Origin: Bacteroidota bacterium
Lineage (GTDB): Bacteria > Bacteroidota > Bacteroidia > Cytophagales > Cyclobacteriaceae
Direction of reading: 5' to 3'
Assembly (NCBI GenBank): GCA_023417065.1
Contig: JAEZGH010000057.1
Coordinates: 248,001 to 312,000 of the forward strand
Length of the DNA stretch: 64,000 nt
Position numbers and translations under genes: made by a program. Below the pieces are notes generated by a model. The model did no database searches. It was not told where the DNA came from and worked only from the letters and a program-made list of their open reading frames with translations. This document shows, piece by piece, positions 57,002 to 64,000 of this stretch; the first letter of the stretch is position 1; each line of letters starts with the position of its first letter.

Positions 57002-59944
57002 ATGAAAGTGTCCGCTTCACAGCCCTTTAAAATCATTTATTCGTTATATCAACACGAATACCTCGGAGTCATTTTCGAGTCGTATATCGTGCATTTGGAC
57101 GAGAAGGGCAGACTTACGTTTCAGCATCAAAATATCTCATCCAAGAACGCAAGAGAATTTTCGCGCGGACTTGACGACCGTGATTTCGACTTGATCGAAA
57201 TTATGGATTCGATGCAGCAGGAACATGTTGTTCGAAAGTTCTCAACCAAGGTGCTCAAGCCTGAAGAGTTCTTTTCCAAGACCTTTGCCAAGGTGAAGGG
57301 AAATGAATTGCTGCAGGAGCAAATTGAAGACTACATGGAGAAACGGCGGGCGCGTGTTCTCGAAAAGATAAAGGGAAAGCTTCTCTTTGAAATGGGTAAC
57401 GATGGAGAACCCGCCTGGAAACAGATTGAAGTTCTGGAACAGCGTGCCTCCATTCAATTCCACTTCATGCGCACGCCGAATCATACGAACTACTTTCCTA
57501 CGATATCTTACCAGGGAAAGAAGCTTGAACTTCCGAATCCAACGGCTTATCTTATTTGTAAATCGCCCGCGTGGATGGTGATGAATGGAAAACTCTACGG
57601 CTTTGAAAAGCCAGTAGATGGAAAGAAGCTCATTCCATTTCTTTCAAAGAAGCATGTTGTGATCCCCAAAAATGTGGAGGAGACATATTACAACAAATTC
57701 ATCGCGCCGTTGATTGCATCGTTCGACGACGTTGAAGCGAATGGATTTGAAATCAATAAGACCACATACGATCCTCATCCTGTGCTGACGCTCTCCGAGC
57801 TGCACACGGTTCAGGCTAAAGCAGCGCCGACGCTTTTTGGTGCTGAGCCCGCGCGCGAGGACGAACCGGAAGATGCCGGAAAAATTGTCTTCGACCTGTC
57901 GTTCAAATATGGTAAGCATCGTTTCCGCGGCGACAACATCGGGCCTGTTAATGTCACCATGGAAAAGCAGGACGATCGTTACATCTTTCACCGTGTGCTC
58001 AGAAAAGCAGAGGAAGAGAAAAAATTTTTGAACACGTTGCAGAAACTTGGCCTGCCCACCAAGGGGTTCAGAGTGGCTGTTCCCAAAGCATGGGCATTCT
58101 CATGGTTGAATGAAAACCGCGTTAACCTGCTCAACCTTGGTTTTGAAGTCAGTCAGCCCGACAGCCGTGACAAAAAATACTTTGTTGGAAAGGCGGTGAT
58201 TGAAGTTGAAGTCAAGGAGAATCTCGACTGGTTTGATATCAATGCAAAGATTCGCTTTGGCGAATTTGAAATTCCCTTCAAAGACCTTCGCAAACTCATC
58301 CTGAAAAGGAAAGTGGAATTCAAACTTCCCAACGGCGAGATCGCGATAATTCCAGAGACATGGTTGACGAAGTATTCTGACCTGTTTTCCCTAAGTGAAA
58401 CTGAAGGGGATGGTGAGAAACCTGTTCTGCGCAAGCATCATCTTAATCTCGTTAAGGAACTGGAAGACGGCAACCTTGCCAAAGTCCATCTCAGCGAAAA
58501 GCTAAGGAACCTTAGCTCTTTCACGGGTATTAAGGATTACCCTCTGCCGGCAGGGTTTAAGGGTGAACTTCGACCTTATCAGCGTGCCGGATTCAACTGG
58601 CTTAAATTCCTGAACGAATACCGACTTGGCGGGTGCCTGGCCGATGACATGGGTCTTGGGAAAACTGTTCAAACGCTGACGCTTCTCCAGGGAGAAAAAG
58701 ACAGTGGGGCGGGAACGTCGTTCCTGGTGATGCCCACATCGCTGATTTACAATTGGGAAATGGAAGCCAGTAAGTTCACACCGGAGCTCAGGATATTGAA
58801 CTACACAGGAACACTTAGGAACAAAGACATCAGGCGTTTTGAAAACTACGATCTGGTGCTGACCTCCTACGGGATTACGCGTCTGGATGCCGAACTGTTA
58901 AGCCAGTTCTATTTCAACTATATCATTCTCGACGAATCACAGGTAATCAAGAATCCAACATCGAATATTGCTAAAGCCGTGCGCGAGCTTAAGTCGCGAC
59001 ATAAACTTGTGCTCACAGGTACGCCTATCGAAAATACCACGCTCGACCTGTGGTCACAGATGTCATTCATCAATCCCGGGATACTGGGTTCTCAGACGTA
59101 TTTCCGAAACGAGTATCAGAATCCTATCGAGAAGAAAAATGATGAAAGCAAGTCGAAGAAACTGCATGCTGTCATAAAGCCTTTCATTCTCCGACGACAC
59201 AAATCACAGGTTGCGACTGAACTTCCTGAAAAGGTGGAGAATATTCAGTACAGCTCAATGACCCCTGAACAGGAAAAGCGGTATGAGGAGGTGAAGTCAA
59301 CATACCGTGAAAGGATTTTCAAACTGATTGAAACAGAAGGTATCGGAAGCAGCCGGTTTATTATTCTTGAGGGGCTTACCAAACTTCGTCAGCTGGCCAA
59401 CCATCCGAAGATGATCGAACCATCATACGATGGCGAATCAGGCAAGCTGGAAGACATCACCCACATGCTGGAGAATGCTATCGCGGAGGATCACAAGGTC
59501 CTTGTGTTTAGTCAGTTCGTGAAACACCTTGAGCTTGTCCGCACTTATCTCAAGAGCAAAAAGATCGATTATGCTTACCTTGACGGGTCAAGTACCGATC
59601 GCAAGCAACAAGTAGAGCGGTTTAACAACGACAAGAACCTTAAGGTATTTTTGATCTCTATTAAGGCCGGGGGACTGGGTCTTAACCTTACAGAAGCCGA
59701 CTACGTGTTTATCCTGGATCCCTGGTGGAACCCGGCGGTTGAAGCCCAGGCGGTTGACCGGGCGCACAGGATCGGCCAGAAGAACAAGGTTTTCACGTAC
59801 AAGTTCATCACCCGGAATACAGTTGAAGAGAAAATTCTCATGCTTCAGCAGCGCAAGCTCAAATTAACCACGGATCTGATCACGACGGAAGAGAGCTTTA
59901 TGAAACAGCTCACCCGTGAGGATATCGAGCAAATGCTTGCGTAA
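57002..59944 (+). CDS. SNF2-family helicase
   Basis: A 980-residue protein from ATG 57002 (an earlier TTG at 56981 is less likely). The N-terminal half (1-520) is a poorly characterised region found in bacterial SNF2 proteins. The ATPase core follows: LADDMGLGKTVQTLTLL (motif I), LDESQ (motif II, in place of DEAH), LVLTGTPIENTTLDLWSQM (motif III), then LVFSQFVKHLELVR and DPWWNPAVEAQAVDRAHRIGQ (motifs V-VI). Such proteins move on DNA or remodel bound proteins such as RNA polymerase (compare RapA). No SWIM zinc domain is seen. Confidence 0.92.
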   Translation: MKVSASQPFKIIYSLYQHEYLGVIFESYIVHLDEKGRLTFQHQNISSKNAREFSRGLDDRDFDLIEIMDSMQQEHVVRKFSTKVLKPEEFFSKTFAKVKGNELLQEQIEDYMEKRRARVLEKIKGKLLFEMGNDGEPAWKQIEVLEQRASIQFHFMRTPNHTNYFPTISYQGKKLELPNPTAYLICKSPAWMVMNGKLYGFEKPVDGKKLIPFLSKKHVVIPKNVEETYYNKFIAPLIASFDDVEANGFEINKTTYDPHPVLTLSELHTVQAKAAPTLFGAEPAREDEPEDAGKIVFDLSFKYGKHRFRGDNIGPVNVTMEKQDDRYIFHRVLRKAEEEKKFLNTLQKLGLPTKGFRVAVPKAWAFSWLNENRVNLLNLGFEVSQPDSRDKKYFVGKAVIEVEVKENLDWFDINAKIRFGEFEIPFKDLRKLILKRKVEFKLPNGEIAIIPETWLTKYSDLFSLSETEGDGEKPVLRKHHLNLVKELEDGNLAKVHLSEKLRNLSSFTGIKDYPLPAGFKGELRPYQRAGFNWLKFLNEYRLGGCLADDMGLGKTVQTLTLLQGEKDSGAGTSFLVMPTSLIYNWEMEASKFTPELRILNYTGTLRNKDIRRFENYDLVLTSYGITRLDAELLSQFYFNYIILDESQVIKNPTSNIAKAVRELKSRHKLVLTGTPIENTTLDLWSQMSFINPGILGSQTYFRNEYQNPIEKKNDESKSKKLHAVIKPFILRRHKSQVATELPEKVENIQYSSMTPEQEKRYEEVKSTYRERIFKLIETEGIGSSRFIILEGLTKLRQLANHPKMIEPSYDGESGKLEDITHMLENAIAEDHKVLVFSQFVKHLELVRTYLKSKKIDYAYLDGSSTDRKQQVERFNNDKNLKVFLISIKAGGLGLNLTEADYVFILDPWWNPAVEAQAVDRAHRIGQKNKVFTYKFITRNTVEEKILMLQQRKLKLTTDLITTEESFMKQLTREDIEQMLA

Positions 59945-59995
59945 CGCCCGCTGCATCTTAGGGGCGTCCCTCACACAACTTTACTGTCAAAGAGC

Positions 59996-60003
59996 TAACT
60001 TTG
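59996..60003 (+). promoter_or_regulatory. Possible promoter -7 box of the SDR gene
   Basis: TAACTTTG matches TAnnTTTG perfectly, about 34 bases before the SDR start; no good TTG is seen at the -33 distance. Confidence 0.35.
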
Positions 60004-60036
60004 CTGCCCTGCGGACAAAATCCGTGGTAAACGAAT

Positions 60037-60843
60037 ATGAAAGACAAAGTAGCTATCATCACCGGGGGAAGTTCAGGAATTGGGAAGGCATTGGCCGAGG
60101 AGTTCGGTCGCAACGGGTCAAAGGTTTTGATTACTGGGAGGAATGTTCAGGAACTTGACAATGCCGTGAGCGAGCTCCGCGGCAAGGGTATTGAGATCGC
60201 TGGCTTCCGCGCGGATGTGAGTGTTGAAGAGGACAACAAACGGATGGCAGAAGAAGCATTGCGACTTTACGGGCGCATAGACGTTCTCATCAACAATGCG
60301 GGAATCAGCATGCGGGCATTGTTTTCGGAAGTTGATCTCGACGTGGTCAAAAAAGTAATGGACATCAACTTCTACGGTGTGCTCTATGCTACAAAGTATT
60401 GTCTGCCGGAGATCACCAGGAACAAGGGTTCTGTCGTTGGCATATCTTCCATTGCCGGTTTTCGTGGGCTGCCAGGCCGCACGGGATATTCCGCATCAAA
60501 GTTTGCGCTGAACGGATTTCTCGAGGTACTCCGCACCGAATTGCTCAAGACCGGCGTTCATGTTCTGACGGCGTGTCCGGGGTTCACGGCGTCGAATATC
60601 CGGAAGCGATCGCTCACCAAAGATGGACAACAACAGGGCGAGTCACCGCGTCAGGAAGAGAAGATGATGACTGCTGAGGAATGCGCCAGACATATCTACA
60701 ACGCTACGGTTAAACGCAAACGCACACTAATCCTCACCACGCAGGGGAAGCTTGCCGTGTTTCTGAATAAATGGCTTCCGGGCTTTGCCGATAAGATGGT
60801 TTACAATGTGATGGCAAAAGAAGCCAACGCGCCGATCAGGTAG
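60037..60843 (+). CDS. Short-chain dehydrogenase/reductase
   Basis: A 268-residue classical SDR: cofactor motif GGSSGIGKALAEEFG (9-23), NNAG, the serine of GISSIAGFRG, and the YSASK tetrad with Tyr near 154 and Lys near 158. The Arg at ITGRNVQELDNAV may favour NADP. Substrate not identifiable. The length suggests a single-domain enzyme. It converges with the DUF3857 gene, leaving only 10 bases and no visible terminator. Confidence 0.92.
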   Translation: MKDKVAIITGGSSGIGKALAEEFGRNGSKVLITGRNVQELDNAVSELRGKGIEIAGFRADVSVEEDNKRMAEEALRLYGRIDVLINNAGISMRALFSEVDLDVVKKVMDINFYGVLYATKYCLPEITRNKGSVVGISSIAGFRGLPGRTGYSASKFALNGFLEVLRTELLKTGVHVLTACPGFTASNIRKRSLTKDGQQQGESPRQEEKMMTAEECARHIYNATVKRKRTLILTTQGKLAVFLNKWLPGFADKMVYNVMAKEANAPIR

Positions 60844-60853
60844 CGAGGCTTCT

Positions 60854-62767
60854 TCAGGTTTTCGTCAGGAACACGAGCTTCATGTTATCTGCACGGTTGA
60901 TGGCTTTGTAGAACTCGATGAGTTCGTTGTAGGAGTCGGGGGGATACTCACCTTGCTCGACACGAATTTGCCTAACGTATCGAATGCGACCCTGTTCCAC
61001 GGTGCACCGCGCCTCATATTCCCCGAATCTTGATTTGATTAAAATGGGTTCAGGTAGGAATTCAGGATAGACGTCTTCAGGAATTTCATATTCGATTGTA
61101 TCGATATCTGTGTAAGGCATGCGTATAACCACATTCGTTTGTCGAGATTGGACCTTTTCAGGGATATACGTGTGCCGATTCATCAAATTCGGTGTGAGGA
61201 AAATGCGTTTACCACTCACCGAAGCAAGATTTGGTAAGCTCAAATTCAGTTCAACCTGGGCTACGGGGGTTCTCTCATCAACCACCGTCTTCATCGAGAA
61301 TGATTTAATATCGAACGATGAAATTCGGGTGGTTCTTTCGATCCACTTCTTCTGCTCATCACCCGGTAATTTGGTGTACTGACCAATGTGGTTGAAGTCG
61401 TCATATCGCGCTCCTTTGTACTTCGTTGAAATTTTTGCAGAGGAACTTCCGGACGGCGACAATTTAACCTGCGCGAATCTTTCGACAACATCGGTGTCGG
61501 CGTGAAATGAAGGCGTTTTTACCAGAAAGCCTCCCTTTTCGCTTACCAGCATTCCATACCGATTGCCTGTAAATCTTCCAAGGAAGCCAAATGGACTAGT
61601 TTGACTGGTGCATTCCAGCCAGATAGTGTCGTTTTCGTGCGGGACTGCGACGATAATGTGATTGGACTGATCACTGGGGAAGTCTGTAATGACTTCGCTT
61701 TCACCCTCTCCCGCCATGATTGTGGTGTAGTACCCTTTGATGCCGACCTGTTTCAACAATGCCACCATATAGTTGGAGAGCGCTTTGCAATCTCCGTAAC
61801 CCACCTGATCAACCACCTTGGCTTCAAACGGCTGCAATCCTCCGATGCCGACCTGAATGCTTACATAACGCGTTTTGTTCTGAAGGTATTCATAGAGTAT
61901 TTTAATTTTTTCATAATCGCTTTTCCCCTCAGTTAACTTTTTCACCAATTGAACAGTAGACTCCGGCAAAACGTCCCGGCCCTCGTTCAGGGACCAATTC
62001 CATTTTCCGTAGTTTTCCCATGTGTCCATCTTTCCCGGATAGCCGGCGAAATCAAACTCGTCAGGGCTGACTAAAATGGTAGGCACGATCTTTTCAGGAT
62101 CCGGCGAGTACTGCTCCCATTTGTTTGGCTTAACATTTTGAAACGTCCAGATGAGCTTGGAAATAGCCCCTTCAGTTACCTTCTTTGGTTCTTCTGTGTT
62201 AAGTGCTTTGTATCTTGGTTCCAGGCCTAAGGGATAAGAGACCGTGAAAGTCGATTGCTGAATTGACACCTCGTCGTCGGAGTACAGTCGGAAATCCGGA
62301 AAGCTGTAAAGATATTTATACTCCTTTTCGTACTCAAATTCTAACGTGTAGGGGTATACATTGTGCGTGAGATCCAGATATTTAATCCTGTTGTCGCTAT
62401 ACAAGCTAAATCCATCGTACGCGCTTCTGTCGTAGATTTCAGATGCTTTGATTTTCCTTATGAGAACGCCTTGTGCATCATATAAATTAGCTTTAATAAA
62501 ATTGATTTTTGAGTACTTATCATAGCTAACTATTTTCTCTGCCAGATCCGCGCCGTTTTTATTTAGAATTGTAATTACTTCCCTCCTATAAACAGCGGAC
62601 CTGTTTTTTCCAAGAACCCGAACTTCGACGTCGCGTTCCCGAATTACACCATACATTTTTTCCTTGAGCCCTTGTGGAATTTGGCTTACAGGATATTTTG
62701 GCGCGCTCGAACCATACGTTAATAAGATGTTAGCGAATAGGATAATCAGGAATATCGGGTAACGCAT
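60854..62767 (-). CDS. DUF3857 and transglutaminase-domain protein, exported
   Basis: A 637-residue secreted protein with a signal peptide (to about 20), a DUF3857 beta domain (about 60-240) and a transglutaminase-like core. The core has DYEKIKILYEYLQNKTRYVSIQ (about 283-304), the cysteine in GYGDCKALSNYMV and the histidine in QSNHIIVAVP, so the Cys-His part of the triad is intact. A beta-rich C-terminus follows. Such proteins are common in Bacteroidota; the substrate is unknown. The downstream partner lies one base away on the same strand. Confidence 0.85.
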   Translation of the reverse strand: MRYPIFLIILFANILLTYGSSAPKYPVSQIPQGLKEKMYGVIRERDVEVRVLGKNRSAVYRREVITILNKNGADLAEKIVSYDKYSKINFIKANLYDAQGVLIRKIKASEIYDRSAYDGFSLYSDNRIKYLDLTHNVYPYTLEFEYEKEYKYLYSFPDFRLYSDDEVSIQQSTFTVSYPLGLEPRYKALNTEEPKKVTEGAISKLIWTFQNVKPNKWEQYSPDPEKIVPTILVSPDEFDFAGYPGKMDTWENYGKWNWSLNEGRDVLPESTVQLVKKLTEGKSDYEKIKILYEYLQNKTRYVSIQVGIGGLQPFEAKVVDQVGYGDCKALSNYMVALLKQVGIKGYYTTIMAGEGESEVITDFPSDQSNHIIVAVPHENDTIWLECTSQTSPFGFLGRFTGNRYGMLVSEKGGFLVKTPSFHADTDVVERFAQVKLSPSGSSSAKISTKYKGARYDDFNHIGQYTKLPGDEQKKWIERTTRISSFDIKSFSMKTVVDERTPVAQVELNLSLPNLASVSGKRIFLTPNLMNRHTYIPEKVQSRQTNVVIRMPYTDIDTIEYEIPEDVYPEFLPEPILIKSRFGEYEARCTVEQGRIRYVRQIRVEQGEYPPDSYNELIEFYKAINRADNMKLVFLTKT

Positions 62768-62768
62768 C

Positions 62769-64000
62769 TTATAGTTTCTTTTTCAATACAATTTGCTCAG
62801 CCTGTTTAGCAACGACTTGATTAAAAAATTCTCGTAAATCAGGATACTCCAATTGGCTAAACAGGCTCTTGTTGACGGAGAAGCTGCTTGTCAGTGTTAA
62901 TTTATTTTCCAACTGACTGATGTTATAAAGGTATCGCGATGTACCCTGAGGAAGCATCAGTACTTTTGATTGCGGCAATTCATCAACTTCGTATCCATCT
63001 GGGATTTCTATTTGTACCATATAAACTTCGTCATGCGGATAGCCGAAGTCAACTGGATATTCGCGCTTGTCGATCTTAAATGGATTATCTGCCTTATGGA
63101 GTACGAGGAAAGGATTGATGTAAAATACATCCCCAGCACGTGAAACTTGGTTAGACATTTCGATTGCGAACTTTTCCTGGAAAGATTGATCGAGGTTTTC
63201 AAGATTCTGGAACTCACTATTTTCAATATCCCAATCGCGAGGTCCCTTAAATTCTTTCAGGTAATCCTCCTGTCCGAGTTTAGCCATTTTCTTCCTACGT
63301 TCAAATGCGGGGTAGCCACTGTAGTCAAATGCCATGTCTCCAGTGAGGCGACCATCCGGGAGCAGCTTAAGTGTGAGTGTAGCCACTGTCTTCGATCTGA
63401 CGGACGGGACAATGTTGATCCATCTTCCGTTTTCCTTATCGATCATGAAACCTTTTCCATTCAGACACCTCTCTGGAAGTGTATGTATTGGTAATAAGGG
63501 TTCCGTAGCATCTAATAGCAACTGCTTATCACCGAGGTTGATCAGGCATAGGACATAATTGAATTGAGTCGATACAGGGATTTGTTCCCGGATAAAACCG
63601 TGGTCCCGTGTACTTGTCAAGACGGCATTTACGTTGAATCCGGCTTTTTCGAGCATCGAGATTAGCAGAAGATTAATCTCTGCAGAATTTCCTTTTCGCT
63701 CGTCAACTACTTTCTTCAGGACAGACCGGGTGAAATCTGTTGATACGCCATCCCAGGTGATGTTGCTTTTAACATAGTTGTGGATTGCGGCGATCTTGTC
63801 TTCGGGTTTGGTCATTCCGGCCGTAACTTCATCAATCGTTCTTTTCAGGAAATTATTGCCTCTGATTTCTCCGCCAAATTCCGCATGATCATAGTAGAAT
63901 TTGTTGATATCCGCCCAGGTACCCATATAACGCTTCATCTGCTGCTGAGGAAATTGGGTGTAGGCCAACTCGAAACTAATTCGGCTGATGTAATCCCGCG
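62769..64000 (-). CDS. DUF3857/transglutaminase-like protein, 5' end beyond the window
   Basis: The frame is open to the last base, so the N-terminus lies outside; at least 409 residues are visible. The visible frame continues upstream of the TTG at 63968 with RDYISRISFEL, confirming truncation. The transglutaminase-like part reads ADKIAAIHNYVKSNITWDGVSTDF-type sequence and then RKGNSAEINLLLISML, in which the usual catalytic Cys is replaced by Ser. The histidine site is also not obvious (QFNYVLCLI). It is probably a non-catalytic paralogue of the gene at 60854-62767, with which it forms an operon. Confidence 0.85.
   Translation of the reverse strand, partial: RDYISRISFELAYTQFPQQQMKRYMGTWADINKFYYDHAEFGGEIRGNNFLKRTIDEVTAGMTKPEDKIAAIHNYVKSNITWDGVSTDFTRSVLKKVVDERKGNSAEINLLLISMLEKAGFNVNAVLTSTRDHGFIREQIPVSTQFNYVLCLINLGDKQLLLDATEPLLPIHTLPERCLNGKGFMIDKENGRWINIVPSVRSKTVATLTLKLLPDGRLTGDMAFDYSGYPAFERRKKMAKLGQEDYLKEFKGPRDWDIENSEFQNLENLDQSFQEKFAIEMSNQVSRAGDVFYINPFLVLHKADNPFKIDKREYPVDFGYPHDEVYMVQIEIPDGYEVDELPQSKVLMLPQGTSRYLYNISQLENKLTLTSSFSVNKSLFSQLEYPDLREFFNQVVAKQAEQIVLKKKL

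Noticed and set aside
63130..63150. Half parS site (CACGTGAAAC) in the last gene
   Set aside because: Only one arm matches; the other differs at several positions, and it lies within coding sequence.

Overview
The window looks like a piece of a Bacteroidota chromosome, most likely from the order Cytophagales. The evidence is a gliding-motility lipoprotein of the GldJ type, two DUF6089-type outer-membrane proteins, a DUF4175 protein, a PG_1098-like methyltransferase, tandem Skp/OmpH genes behind bamA, and promoters of the Bacteroidota type (TTG, about 19-21 bases, TAnnTTTG). Coding density is high, many genes overlap by 4 bases, and I see no tRNA, rRNA, CRISPR array, phage or intact insertion sequence. 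It reads as core chromosome. The genus is not determined.

Layout. 1-10 kb: a nitronate monooxygenase cut by the left edge; two thioredoxin-fold secreted proteins; a small multidrug transporter; two small envelope proteins; then a beta-oxidation operon on the minus strand (MarR regulator, fadN-like fusion, thiolase, acyl-CoA dehydrogenase). 10-22 kb, minus strand: a TPR protein, an Ig-like lipoprotein, a methyltransferase, mnmG, ybeY, an RsbW-like ATPase, a DUF4175 protein, and a small pair with an AhpD-like protein. 22-37 kb, mixed strands: comF, gldJ, mfd, a small-membrane-protein/thioredoxin-lipoprotein pair, a THUMP-like methyltransferase, a LAB_N membrane protein, a BaiN-type flavoprotein, an orphan FtsX-type permease, an ECF sigma factor with a membrane partner, a solute-binding protein and ldcA. 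37-47.6 kb, minus strand: the envelope-biogenesis block (uppS, bamA, two skp genes, two DUF6089 genes, nadK, a CBS protein, an alpha/beta hydrolase, cvpA, yqeY). 47.7-60.8 kb, mostly plus: pdxJ, three TPM-domain genes, glyA, tatC, rpiB, rbfA, a LolC/E-like permease, a SNF2 helicase and an SDR. The right end has two DUF3857/transglutaminase proteins on the minus strand, the last cut by the window edge.

The most notable signals are not protein genes. Two near-identical palindromes matching the ParB-binding parS consensus lie between mnmG and ybeY, the second inside the last codons of ybeY. About 4.6 kb away, between the TPR and lipoprotein genes, is a group of DnaA-box-like sequences beside a 50-base stretch that is 12% G+C. 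Together these suggest the window lies near the chromosome origin; this is inference and needs whole-genome GC skew. Two spacers carry short tandem repeats with an 11-base period. Several promoters place the start site almost on the start codon (rbfA, uppS, mfd), which also settles the mfd and rbfA starts.
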